Part shown: positions 1-7,207 of the stretch, piece after piece
Layout of the letters: every line of letters starts with the position of its first letter
How positions within the stretch are numbered: the first letter of the stretch is position 1
From: Sphingosinicella sp.
Lineage (GTDB): Bacteria > Pseudomonadota > Alphaproteobacteria > Sphingomonadales > Sphingomonadaceae
Length of the DNA stretch: 55,313 bases
NCBI RefSeq assembly: GCF_013911755.1
Contig: NZ_JACESP010000025.1
Location: 1 to 55,313, forward strand
Reading direction: 5' to 3'
The notes under the pieces: model-generated
Databases searched by the model: none
What the model saw: only the letters and a program-made list of their open reading frames with translations
What the model was told of the DNA's origin: nothing
Made by a program: the position numbers and the translations under genes

Positions 1-137
1 TCTCGCAACGCATAGCGAAGGTGCCCGGAAGGATGCCGCGAGGGCGCTAGCCGAAAACGTCGTGCGGCGGCTCGAAGGTGAGCCCGAAATCGACCGCAAC
101 CAACTTCGGCTCCCCATCTAGCTCACCCTCGGCGCCC

Positions 138-509
138 ATGCCGTTCACCCGCGAACAGATGATCTACAAGGCGGTCGTGGCGCTGGACGAGGCTATCGGC
201 GAATACACCGCCGAGAAGCCCCGGCCGACGTTCGCGCTGCGGTTCTGCCTCGCGTACCTGTTCAGCCAAAGCGACGGCAACCGGCTGCCCTACGATGAGT
301 TTTGGAAGTACCTCAGCTACGAGGGGCACAGCGGTTACGATGAGGACGCAGCGCGCTACGTGCAGGGCACGCGGCTGCGGGGGTGCAGGAACGCCATTAT
401 GAAAAGCGTGGGCATGGGCGGGACGCCTGAGGTGTTTGAAGCGGTCGCGAGGGGGCACCGAAGGAAGCGGGAGGCGACGTTGGCGCCAGAGGGTCAATTT
501 CGCCCGTAA
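138..509 (+). CDS. Hypothetical protein at the left edge of the element
   Basis: I do not recognise this protein of about 123 residues. It is soluble in appearance, with no signal peptide or membrane segment, and ends in a basic tail rich in Arg and Lys. The reading frame stays open upstream to a GTG at 78, but that extension is a low-complexity Ser/Pro/Thr stretch, so I prefer the ATG at 138; neither start has a convincing ribosome site. It lies upstream of the integrase on the same strand, separated by about 460 bp of repeat-bearing non-coding DNA. It could be flanking chromosomal DNA or the first gene of the element; the sequence does not decide this. Confidence 0.45.
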   Translation: MPFTREQMIYKAVVALDEAIGEYTAEKPRPTFALRFCLAYLFSQSDGNRLPYDEFWKYLSYEGHSGYDEDAARYVQGTRLRGCRNAIMKSVGMGGTPEVFEAVARGHRRKREATLAPEGQFRP

Positions 510-785
510 AACCCTGCCGAAATGAGGCAAGGACGCACGAAACGGCTCCTCAGGTAGTCCTACCTACCCCGAGGGCGCCCAGCGTGTTCTTGGCGCGTTT
601 TGAGGTGGTTTCCGATGTGGCGCGGCCACCTGCTTTCCGGCCTTGAAACAGGGACTCAAACGAGGTACACATGAAAACACTTCAAGCGGCGTTTCGGTTA
701 TATTTTTCAGCTACTTAGGGGTAGGGTCGGCTAATCCTTTCCTGGGCACCATTTGTTCTCCTCATGACATTCCAGAAGCATGGAC

Positions 786-809
786 AAAACGGCAGAATTC
801 TGCCATTTT
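786..809. repeat. Near-perfect 24-bp palindrome upstream of the integrase
   Basis: The core GGCAGAATTCTGCC (791-804) is a perfect 14-bp palindrome. AAAA on the left and TTTT on the right extend it with one mismatched pair. It lies in the non-coding stretch 510-973. It could be an operator or a bidirectional terminator; which one is inference. Confidence 0.5.
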
Positions 810-865
810 AGCCTTGGTCCTGTCCTGTGGCGTCCGAGGGAATTTCACTCCATCCCAGACAAAAA

Positions 866-947
866 CGGGCCACCAAAAAGGGCATCGGTGGCCCGGAAAA
901 TGCGGTGGCCCGGGTGCTGATAATTGGTGATGGCCCAGCGATGGCCC
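866..947. repeat. Inverted and direct TGGCCC repeats before the integrase
   Basis: CGGGCCACC (866-874) and GGTGGCCCG (887-895) form a 9-bp inverted repeat with a 12-nt spacer. The motif TGGCCC then recurs as direct copies at 889, 906, 931 and 942, ending 26 bp before the integrase start. Clusters like this upstream of a tyrosine recombinase gene are often arm-type binding sites or autoregulatory operators. That role is inferred. I found no tRNA gene or obvious core att duplication here. Confidence 0.45.
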
Positions 948-973
948 GGACTGACCCTTTTTGAAGGAGATCA

Positions 974-2170
974 GTGGTGGCTCTTACGGATGTGGCAATT
1001 CGCGCGCTCAAAGCGAAGGAGCGAAGCTACAAATGCACAGATGGGCGCGGTCTTTACATCGAGGTGCGTCCCACGGGTGCGAAGCTGTGGCGGTACAAGT
1101 ACCTTTACCACGGAAAGGAGAAACGGATTGCGCTTGGCGTCTATCCTGATGTGGGCCTCGCGGACGCTCGTCGTAAAAGCGACGAGGCTCGAGAAAGCCT
1201 CGCAAGCAACCGCGATCCGCTCGCCGAGCGAAAGCGCGAAAAACTGGCGGCCGCCTTTGCAGCCGCCAACTCATTCGGCGACATCGCGAAGGAGTATATC
1301 GACAAAATGGTTGCCGAGGGGCGGGCCGATACAACCATCACCAAAGCCAATTGGCTGCTCGAACAGCTGAAACCCATCGCCGGTTTTCCCGTAAGTGATC
1401 TCAAGCCGCTTGATGTTCTCTCCGCATTGAAGCGCCTTGAAGCGCGCGGAAAGCATGAAACCGCTCGTCGTTGTCGCTCGTTCGCCAGTCGCGTTTTCCG
1501 ATATGCCGTTGCGACGGGCCGGGGAGAGGCCGATCCCACGTCGCTTCTTCGCGGGGCTTTGATCGCTCCGAAGACAAAACATCACAGCGCGCTGCTTGAG
1601 CCGGAAGCCGTCGGTGAGTTGCTGCGTGCCATCGATGCGTATTCTGGAAATCTGATCACGCGCCTCGCTATGCAGATCGCGCCCCACGTGATGGCGCGTC
1701 CTGGGGAGCTGAGAAAGGCATTGTGGTCAGAAATCGATCTGGAATCCGCCGTCTGGAAAATTCCGGCCGAACGCATGAAAATGCGCCGTCCCCATACCGT
1801 CCCGCTGTCCCGGCAGGTGCTTGGATACCTGAATGAGCTTTATGCGGTCACTGGCCCCGACGGCTTCGTCTTTCCGGCTTTTCACACGTCCCGTAGACCC
1901 CAGAGCGAAAATACCATCAATCAGGCGTTCCGCCGCATGGGCTATGCGGTGGGAGAAATTACGGCCCATGGACTCCGGACAACGGCTTCAACGCTTCTCA
2001 ACGAGAGTGGAAAGTGGAGTCCGGACGCAATTGAGCGCTCCCTTGCTCACGCTGACAAGGATGCGGTCCGAGGAATCTATAACCGGGGCCGGTACTGGGG
2101 CGAGCGGGTGGAGATGCACCAGTGGTGGAGCGATTATCTCGACGACCTACGCGCGGGAAAAATCCGCTGA
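974..2170 (+). CDS. Tyrosine recombinase/integrase, DUF4102 (CP4-57-like) type
   Basis: This 398-residue phage-type integrase would catalyse site-specific insertion and excision of the element. Residues 1-90 form the DUF4102 arm-binding domain (the GRGLYIEV and LYHGKEKRIALG stretches are typical). Residues about 100-190 form the core-binding SAM-like domain, and the rest is the catalytic domain. The catalytic set is visible: Arg near residue 241 in MARPGEL, H-x-x-R in HGLR near 332, a His in LAHADK, and the Tyr nucleophile in GIYNR near 369. Length is normal for the family. The start is a GTG with GAAGGAG 5-11 bases upstream. It is followed by convergent element genes, including an AlpA-type regulator that often controls integrase or excision in such islands. 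No frameshift is visible, so it is probably active. Confidence 0.93.
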   Translation: MVALTDVAIRALKAKERSYKCTDGRGLYIEVRPTGAKLWRYKYLYHGKEKRIALGVYPDVGLADARRKSDEARESLASNRDPLAERKREKLAAAFAAANSFGDIAKEYIDKMVAEGRADTTITKANWLLEQLKPIAGFPVSDLKPLDVLSALKRLEARGKHETARRCRSFASRVFRYAVATGRGEADPTSLLRGALIAPKTKHHSALLEPEAVGELLRAIDAYSGNLITRLAMQIAPHVMARPGELRKALWSEIDLESAVWKIPAERMKMRRPHTVPLSRQVLGYLNELYAVTGPDGFVFPAFHTSRRPQSENTINQAFRRMGYAVGEITAHGLRTTASTLLNESGKWSPDAIERSLAHADKDAVRGIYNRGRYWGERVEMHQWWSDYLDDLRAGKIR

Positions 2171-2179
2171 GCTTGCACG

Positions 2180-2383
2180 TCAGTCTGATTTCGGCGTGAC
2201 CCAGACCTCGACGGGGGCGATGAACTTGCCCGGCGCAGGCTTGCCGACATGCACGCGATCTGCGGTGACGCGCTCCCCGGTCTCCAGGTGGAACGTCGCC
2301 CACGGCTTGGGCATCCGGCCGAAGGTCATCTTCTGAATGGGCTGGCCGGTGGCCGTGTTCATGATCGTTGCGATGATTGCCAT
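2180..2383 (-). CDS. Small hypothetical protein downstream of alpA
   Basis: A 67-residue unrecognised protein that begins with a hydrophobic MAIIATIM stretch and then reads as a compact beta-rich domain (VTADRVHVGK, IAPVEVWVTP). It lies 48 bp downstream of the AlpA regulator on the same strand and ends 9 bp from the convergent integrase stop, so the two minus-strand genes are probably co-transcribed. Its position between an excision regulator and the integrase suggests a role in the element's own biology, but nothing in the sequence fixes a function. Confidence 0.55.
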   Translation of the reverse strand: MAIIATIMNTATGQPIQKMTFGRMPKPWATFHLETGERVTADRVHVGKPAPGKFIAPVEVWVTPKSD

Positions 2384-2431
2384 GCCGCGCCGATAGCGGG
2401 CGCGCCCTCATCTTGTCCAGCGAAGGCCTGC

Positions 2432-2638
2432 CTACTCCGCAGGCAGGTCGTCGACATGGAAGAACATCGGGTTCTTCATCCATGCGCTGACGGCGGACTC
2501 GCGCCAGCCAGTACAGCGCGTGGCGATCCGGACCTGCCTTGGGAACGTGCCGCTTTGCATCTTCCGGTAGAGCGTCGAGCGGCTGAGCCCTGTACGGTCG
2601 AGAACCGCGTTGAGGCGAAGAATACGGTCGTGGGACAT
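2432..2638 (-). CDS. AlpA-family helix-turn-helix regulator
   Basis: A 68-residue DNA-binding protein of the AlpA/phage excisionase-like family. The winged HTH is recognisable in TGLSRSTLYRKMQSGTFPRQ and the following GWRESAVSAW, the usual AlpA order: helix, short wing, then a W-x-x-S-x-V-x-x-W motif. AlpA proteins typically activate or repress the resident integrase and act in excision, which fits the integrase 260 bp away on the opposite strand. The ATG has a purine-rich AAGGAAGGA ribosome site. Its promoter would fall in the repeat-rich interval 2639-3001 shared with the MucR-like gene. Confidence 0.85.
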   Translation of the reverse strand: MSHDRILRLNAVLDRTGLSRSTLYRKMQSGTFPRQVRIATRCTGWRESAVSAWMKNPMFFHVDDLPAE

Positions 2639-2715
2639 GGCTGGTCCTTCCTTAAGCGGTTGTCAGCTGCCCCCTTGCGAAGATCAGGAAGTCCAGAATT
2701 GGCGCACGCGTCAAG

Positions 2716-2735
2716 AGTGCCAAAACAGTGCCAAA
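2716..2735. repeat. Direct repeat pair AGTGCCAAA
   Basis: AGTGCCAAA occurs at 2716-2724 and again at 2727-2735, an 11-bp period, in the divergent promoter region between the AlpA-like and MucR-like genes. The spacing of about one helical turn would put both copies on the same DNA face, as for cooperative protein binding. No experimental counterpart is known to me. Confidence 0.5.
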
Positions 2736-2760
2736 CGGACGAATAGTACGTTCTGGAAGC

Positions 2761-2800
2761 ATACGGACGCACGTGAACGCATATTGACGCTTATTGACGC
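2761..2800. repeat. Four helically phased 10-bp repeats ending in (G/T)(G/A)ACGC
   Basis: Four consecutive 10-mers (2761-2770, 2771-2780, 2781-2790, 2791-2800) each end in GACGC or AACGC; the last two are nearly identical (ATATTGACGC and TTATTGACGC). An AT-rich tract follows. This iteron-like array lies in the 363-bp intergenic region 2639-3001. Arm sites of the integrase, excisionase or regulator operators, or a relic of a replication origin are all possible. Confidence 0.6.
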
Positions 2801-3001
2801 AAAGATATTTTTGATAGGCGCCGAGAATTACCGTCTCAGAAGGTTCCGTAGGGCGGAATCTACGCGAATCACTTAACGTCAAAAGTACAGCGGGGTGGAA
2901 CAAGACGTCGTTTCAGCAATTTCGCGTTCATGTGCGTTGGTGTAGGGGAGCGCGCAAGTCCGGCAATGCAGCGGGACGCAAAACCAAGGGGGTCTTACTT
3001 C

Positions 3002-3433
3002 ATGACTGAACAGAACACGCAACAGGATCTCCTGGCGCTCACCGCCGACATCGTTTCATCGCATGTCGCGAACAACACGGTGGCAGTCTCCGACCTGCCG
3101 ACGCTCATCCAGAATGTCTATGCCGCGCTCGCGAACGTGGGCGGTGCCGCTGAGCCGGAAAAGCCCAAACAGGAGCCTGCGGTGTCTGTCCGTTCGTCGG
3201 TGAAGCCCGACTTCATCGTCTGCCTTGAAGACGGCAAGAAGCTCAAGATGCTTAAGCGTCACCTGATGGTCCACTTCAACCTGACTCCCGACGAATACCG
3301 CGCGAAGTGGGGGCTTCCCGCCGACTATCCCATGGTCGCCCCGAACTACGCGCTGCAGCGCCAGGAACTGGCGAAGAAGATCGGTCTCGGCACCAAGCGC
3401 ACCGGATCAGGCCGGGGCAAGAAGAAGGCCTGA
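3002..3433 (+). CDS. MucR/Ros-family transcriptional regulator
   Basis: A 143-residue zinc-finger regulator. The C-terminal half carries the family core: FIVCLEDGKKLKMLKRHL, then MVHFNLTPDEYRAKWGLPADYPMVAP split over the turn and recognition helix, and a basic GRGKKKA tail. The classical Cys2His2 finger is present only in part: a single Cys (IVCLEDG) and the His pair (KRHLMVH) are visible, as in several MucR homologues where one Cys is replaced. The N-terminal region (residues 1-60) is an oligomerisation segment. I chose ATG 3002 because AAGGGGG precedes it; the frame is open further upstream. MucR proteins are heterochromatin-like repressors of AT-rich, horizontally acquired genes, and copies are often carried on islands. 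It probably silences element genes. Confidence 0.85.
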   Translation: MTEQNTQQDLLALTADIVSSHVANNTVAVSDLPTLIQNVYAALANVGGAAEPEKPKQEPAVSVRSSVKPDFIVCLEDGKKLKMLKRHLMVHFNLTPDEYRAKWGLPADYPMVAPNYALQRQELAKKIGLGTKRTGSGRGKKKA

Positions 3434-3508
3434 GGCTACGGCTCCCACGCCGCCGCGTGCGGCGCGGGGCTTCCTGATTATGTGACGCCATGCGTCGAAG
3501 CGGATAGC

Positions 3509-3532
3509 CACCCCGCCCTCACGGGCGGGGTG
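3509..3532 (+). terminator. Strong hairpin downstream of the MucR-like gene
   Basis: CACCCCGCCC (3509-3518), loop TCAC and GGGCGGGGTG (3523-3532) form a perfect 10-bp GC stem 76 bp after the regulator's stop. There is only a weak T tract after it. The interval 3434-3737 (304 bp) otherwise contains only other short GC-rich inverted repeats and no coding sequence I can support. Confidence 0.55.
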
Positions 3533-3737
3533 ATGTCGTTTGGGCCGTCCTGAGGATCGGGAGCGGGCGTCACGGGTTTTGGGCGGGCCGCGCCGGCCTG
3601 CAACCTGCCTGCGGCAGGTCTTCCACATCCGTTCCAGCCCTTCGGGTGCAGGCCGCCTCATGCGGGCCGCCTGATCCCGTTCCTGCCGCCCGCCCCCGCC
3701 CTCCAGCCGGGGCCGCGGCTTTGGCAGGAGAAAGATT

Positions 3738-4139
3738 GTGAACGGCAAATCTGTATCGGAACCCGGCGTGCCCCTTGAGCGGGATCGTCACGCTGTCATG
3801 CGGGCGTGGCTGCGGAAGCTCCCCGAGCGAACGCTGATGGTGTTCATCGCGCATAGGGTCGAGGGCAAGTCCTATGCCGAGTTCGCCATTGATATGGGGA
3901 TCGGTGAATGGCGCGTGCGCTGGCATATGCGCCGGGCCATCCGGCACATCATGAAGATCGGCAGGCCCTACCGGGAGGCGTTCGAAGCGCTTGACCCCAT
4001 AACGCAGCAGGTCATGGAGCTCGCCTGGGATGGCCTCCTCAATGACCGCATCGCGCTGCGGCTGGGCCTCTCAGTGCGCGAGGTGGAAACCCGCATGGCG
4101 GCGGCACTGGTCGCGCTGCACAGGGCCGCAACCCCCTGA
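3738..4139 (+). CDS. Sigma-70 region 4-like HTH protein of mobile elements
   Basis: A 133-residue cytoplasmic protein that reads like two helix-turn-helix units of the sigma region 4 type. The first is around residues 25-70 (LPERTLMVFIAHRVEGKSYA then an HTH), and the second around 90-130 (LDPITQQVMELAWDGLLNDR, then LGLSVREVETRMAAALVALH). There is no sigma region 2, so it is not a stand-alone sigma factor. Small proteins of this kind recur in alphaproteobacterial integrative elements next to nucleotidyltransferase/HEPN genes, as here. The start is GTG with GGAGAAAG upstream. The last codons and stop sit inside a perfect 24-bp palindrome. It may regulate the following gene or compete with sigma for polymerase; that is inference. 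Confidence 0.7.
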   Translation: MNGKSVSEPGVPLERDRHAVMRAWLRKLPERTLMVFIAHRVEGKSYAEFAIDMGIGEWRVRWHMRRAIRHIMKIGRPYREAFEALDPITQQVMELAWDGLLNDRIALRLGLSVREVETRMAAALVALHRAATP

Positions 4140-4151
4140 TCAGGGGGTTGC
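4128..4151. repeat. Perfect 24-bp palindrome overlapping a stop codon
   Basis: The two 12-bp arms GCAACCCCCTGA and TCAGGGGGTTGC are exact reverse complements with no spacer. The TGA stop of the sigma-like gene (4137-4139) is inside. No T-run follows, so it is not a classic intrinsic terminator, though it could form a hairpin in RNA. It lies 72 bp upstream of the nucleotidyltransferase-HEPN gene and might be an operator. Confidence 0.75.
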
Positions 4152-4223
4152 GGTGCCCGTACCTGCAGCAACAGCCTGTTCTTGCAGTGCAAAGTTGTGC
4201 CTGAGTTGCTAGGAAGGTCTCCT

Positions 4224-5147
4224 ATGCGCACGAGCCTCGATCATCTTCCCTTGCCCAAGCAGCGCGAGCTTGAGCGCGTCCTCGAGATCCTGTTCGAGGA
4301 GTTCAACGACACCCTCGCGCTCGCCCAGCACCAGTGGAAGAAGAAAGGGCGCATCACCAAGGTCATTCTTTACGGCAGCTATGCGCGCGGCGGCTGGGTC
4401 GACGAACCGCACACCGCCAAGGGCTACAAGTCCGACTTCGACCTCCTCGTCATCGTCAACGACAAGCGGCTCACCGACTATGTGAAATACTGGGCGAAGG
4501 CCGAGGAGCGTTTTCACCGCGAGTACGGCATCACGAAGAGCATCAAGACCCCAGTGAACTTCATCGTGCACACGCTGCAGGAGGTGAACGACGGCCTCGC
4601 GCATGGTCGCTATTTCTTCATGGACGTCGCCAAGGACGGCATCGCGCTCTACCAGAGCGACGACACCGTGCTGCATACGCCGAAGCCCAAGACGCCGAAG
4701 GACGCGCTCAAGATGGCGCGGGAATACTTCGATGAGTGGTTTGGTAGCTCCTTAGGTTTCTACGAACAGGCTACCTACGCCCTTGGAAAAGGGCGCAATA
4801 AGATTGCCGCGTTCGAAATGCACCAAGCCACCGAACGCCTGTACCACTGCGTGCTTCTGGTCTGCACGTTCTATACCCCACACGTTCACAACCTTGGTTT
4901 CCTGCGGTCGCAGGCCAACCTCATCGACCGGCGCTTGATGTATGTCTGGCCCGAGGACAACCGCAAGCAGCGCGCGATGTTCGAGAAGCTGAAGCAGGCC
5001 TATGTTAAAGCCCGCTACTCCAAGCACTACCGCATCAGCGAGGAAGAGCTCACGTGGCTCGGTGAGCAGGTCGAGGAGCTCGGCCGTGTCGTCCATGCCG
5101 TGTGCAGCGCGCGCATCGCCGAGCTCGAAGCGGCGGCGAAGGGCTGA
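4224..5147 (+). CDS. Nucleotidyltransferase-HEPN fusion protein
   Basis: A 307-residue two-domain protein. Residues about 40-130 form a minimal nucleotidyltransferase fold: GSYARG at 51-56 and the metal-binding DFD at 71-73 match the G-S-x(n)-D-x-D signature. Residues about 160-295 form a helical HEPN domain (TYALGKGRNKIAAFEMHQAT, then HVHNLGFLR). Separate MNT/HEPN pairs are toxin-antitoxin modules in which the transferase AMPylates the HEPN RNase; here both are on one chain. I see no clean R-x(4-6)-H RNase motif in the HEPN half, so it may instead be a substrate-binding HEPN as in kanamycin-type transferases. ATG 4224 is preceded by GGAAGG and is preferred over the upstream ATG at 4182. The gene lies in the regulatory end of the element and may serve defence or stability. 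Confidence 0.82.
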   Translation: MRTSLDHLPLPKQRELERVLEILFEEFNDTLALAQHQWKKKGRITKVILYGSYARGGWVDEPHTAKGYKSDFDLLVIVNDKRLTDYVKYWAKAEERFHREYGITKSIKTPVNFIVHTLQEVNDGLAHGRYFFMDVAKDGIALYQSDDTVLHTPKPKTPKDALKMAREYFDEWFGSSLGFYEQATYALGKGRNKIAAFEMHQATERLYHCVLLVCTFYTPHVHNLGFLRSQANLIDRRLMYVWPEDNRKQRAMFEKLKQAYVKARYSKHYRISEEELTWLGEQVEELGRVVHAVCSARIAELEAAAKG

Positions 5148-5469
5148 TTTGGACCAGTCGCTAATAGTTCGCTCCCGAAGTGAGCCATCGAATAGCTGAC
5201 TATCCGCTGCTCACGTCGAACGGGATCGCTTGCCGCATCGGGCGAGGGCATTGGAATACCATGCATAGCTCGATCGCACCGGATGCCTCCCAGCCATTGA
5301 CAGGGGCCTCTACGCTTCCCATTGTTACATCGCGGGCCGGGCCCCTCTGGCGAGACAAGTCTCGTGATGTCGGACCGCATCGGATGATCCGATGCTCGAG
5401 GCCCTGCGCAACGCGCTCCCGAAGCACGGATCCTCCGGTGACCAACGGTCCACAAGAGGAGACATACGA
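5148..5469. other. Intergenic region with palindromes, no gene seen
   Basis: These 322 bp carry no supportable coding sequence. Two palindromes stand out: CGAGAC-AA-GTCTCG (5351-5364) and the 19-bp GCATCGGAT-G-ATCCGATGC (5377-5395). Both lie 75-120 bp upstream of the DUF465 gene and could be regulator sites for the small stress cluster that follows. No tRNA-like fold was recognised. Confidence 0.5.
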
Positions 5470-5643
5470 ATGCACCTGCGCTTGTACCGCCTGATCGAAA
5501 TGCATCAGCGAATCGACGAGCTACTTCGCTTCGCACAGCAACGCGTCGACAGCCACGAGGTTGCCCGGCTGTACAGCCTGAAACTGAAGGCAAGGCAACT
5601 GATCCACCGTGTCACCATGCGTGCCGCGATCTCGTGCGCATAA
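5470..5643 (+). CDS. YdcH/DUF465-family small protein
   Basis: A 57-residue, highly charged, almost entirely helical protein of the DUF465 (YdcH) family. The family hallmark is visible in YRLIEMHQRIDELLRFAQQR near the N-terminus, followed by a second basic helix (RLYSLKLKARQLIHRV). DUF465 proteins are predicted small coiled-coil proteins of unknown function. I chose the ATG at 5470 because AGAGGAGA precedes it and because family members begin exactly here; the frame is open for 26 codons upstream. It is followed 31 bp later by a lipoprotein gene and then a universal stress protein, which suggests a small stress-related cluster. Confidence 0.8.
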   Translation: MHLRLYRLIEMHQRIDELLRFAQQRVDSHEVARLYSLKLKARQLIHRVTMRAAISCA

Positions 5644-5674
5644 GCAGGCCTAGCCGGACAAAGGACTTACCAAC

Positions 5675-6040
5675 ATGATGAAGAAGACCATTCTCCCCGC
5701 CATTGCGGCGCTAGCGCTCGCCGCGTGCAGCAATGCCAGCGAACAGGCTGCAGAGCGAAGCGCTGAAGCCACGACCGCAGTCAATACAACCGCCGTCGCG
5801 GAAGCCGTTGTTTCCGCGGTGGACCTTGAAGCGGCCAAAAACATGGCAGAAGGGGCCACAAGGAATGCACTACGCGAAGCGCTGCACGCCAGCGAGATTG
5901 CAGCTGCCACAGCGATTGTCGATGAGGAGGCGCTCATCGATGGCCTTGGCAAAGCCATCGACACCCAAGCCATCGAGCAAACGGTGGAGGGAGCTGTCGA
6001 TGGCATGCGGAACAAGCTCATTTCCGAACCCGCGGAATAA
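5675..6040 (+). CDS. Small Ala-rich lipoprotein
   Basis: A 121-residue predicted lipoprotein. Residues 1-17 are a signal peptide (MMKKTILPAIAALALAAC) ending in a lipobox with Cys18, so the mature protein would be lipid-anchored. The remainder is Ala/Glu-rich and helical, with no enzyme motif. It lies between the DUF465 gene and the universal stress gene on the same strand, with gaps of 31 and 63 bp. Function unknown. An ATG one codon later would give the same signal peptide. Confidence 0.72.
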   Translation: MMKKTILPAIAALALAACSNASEQAAERSAEATTAVNTTAVAEAVVSAVDLEAAKNMAEGATRNALREALHASEIAAATAIVDEEALIDGLGKAIDTQAIEQTVEGAVDGMRNKLISEPAE

Positions 6041-6103
6041 GACGAAGTAAAACGCTGCAGCCCTGCGCCGCCTATGCCTGCAGACGAAAGCGAGAGGACA
6101 ACG

Positions 6104-6940
6104 ATGACCATCAAGACGGTGCTACTGCACGCCGCTTCCGAAACTCTGGACCCGGACCGCAGCGCCGGTGCCTACGCGCTCGGTCTAGCCGGAGCCTTTG
6201 AAGCGCATCTCGAGGCCCTGGTCCTCGAGCTCGACGTAATAACGCCCAAGGGTGCCTACGGCCACCATATTGCCGCCGAAGAACGCTCCCGGATCCGGAG
6301 CCGCAACGAGGAGGTGGGCGTGGCCGCCGAAGCCTTGCGAATGGCGGCGCAGAAACAGGGCGTCAAAGCATGCGTCATTACCGATCGATCGCACGTCCAT
6401 AGCACTCCGGAGATTGCGACCGATCACGCGCGCCTCGCCGACATCGCGGTCGCCGGGGTCTGCGATGAGGGACTGCTCAGCGAGCGCATGGTGGCGGAGG
6501 CGTTGATCTTCCAGTCGGGCAGACCGGTGATCATCATTCCGGTCAAAAACGAGACCGGCTTCCGCGCCGAGCGCATCGTTATAGCCTGGGATTTCAGCAA
6601 GGTCGCCGCCCGCGCGCTATCAGATGCGCTGCCGCTTCTTCGGCGCGCTTCCGAGGTGACCCTCGTCTCCTTCGGCGACGACAAGGATTTCGCCTCGAGC
6701 CTGTCGCCAGAAGACGTGATCTCCGCGCTTCGCCGCCGGGACGTAGAGGCGACTTTTCGGAAGATGGAACGGGGTAATCGCGACATTGGCGAAGCGATTA
6801 ATGCTGTTTCCGCCGAAAGTCGGGCTGATCTTCTGGTGATGGGCGGGTTCGGTCATTCCAGGTTCCGCGACTTCGTGCTCGGCGGCGCGACCCGGACCAT
6901 TCTGACAGAGCCCCGATTGCCTACGCTGATCTCTCACTAA
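6104..6940 (+). CDS. Tandem-domain universal stress protein
   Basis: A 278-residue protein with two UspA folds, roughly residues 1-140 and 150-278. The second repeat keeps the nucleotide-binding signature G-x2-G-x9-G-(S/T) in GGFGHSRFRDFVLGGATRT; the first repeat lacks it (VCDEGLLSERMVAEAL), so only one ATP site is expected. Tandem Usp proteins respond to starvation, oxidative or respiratory stress in the cytoplasm. The start at 6104 follows GAGAGGACAACG and gives the usual MTIKTVLLHA beginning; an in-frame ATG 10 codons upstream is less likely. It may be co-transcribed with the lipoprotein upstream. Confidence 0.88.
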   Translation: MTIKTVLLHAASETLDPDRSAGAYALGLAGAFEAHLEALVLELDVITPKGAYGHHIAAEERSRIRSRNEEVGVAAEALRMAAQKQGVKACVITDRSHVHSTPEIATDHARLADIAVAGVCDEGLLSERMVAEALIFQSGRPVIIIPVKNETGFRAERIVIAWDFSKVAARALSDALPLLRRASEVTLVSFGDDKDFASSLSPEDVISALRRRDVEATFRKMERGNRDIGEAINAVSAESRADLLVMGGFGHSRFRDFVLGGATRTILTEPRLPTLISH

Positions 6941-7207
6941 TTCGGTCCTGCCGTTAAACCAAAGAGAGGATGCCTTAGGTGGCGGTGAATCCCGGCTCGC
7001 TCGGCGTTCCGGCAAGCGCAGGGCGGCGGTTCAATTTTCGTCCTCGGAGCGCGGAAGCGGAACCGGGCAACCAGCGAACGGATTGCCGCGCTCGAAGCCG
7101 CGGCGAAGGTGTGATTTTCGCGAAGGCTGCAATGCCGTGAATGAATTATTCTAAAATAGCGTATTGATATTTCAGAACCATACTACACTGTTCGCGAACC
7201 TGCGGAC
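6941..7207. other. Intergenic region between convergent genes, possible gene relic
   Basis: The 267 bp between the universal stress gene and the convergent amidohydrolase contain no intact gene. At about 7070-7112 the plus strand reads TSERIAALEAAAKV followed by a stop, closely resembling the C-terminus of the nucleotidyltransferase-HEPN protein (CSARIAELEAAAKG). It may be a short 3' relic of a related gene, or chance. Confidence 0.3.

Noticed and set aside
643-930. 95-codon frame upstream of the integrase
   Set aside because: Composition is not protein-like and it covers the palindrome and repeat cluster; no ribosome site.
510-973. tRNA gene as integration target
   Set aside because: I found no T-loop GGTTCGA-type sequence or cloverleaf arms in this interval.
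2761-2800. CRISPR array
   Set aside because: The repeats are only 10 bp and directly abutting with no spacers; no cas genes are present.
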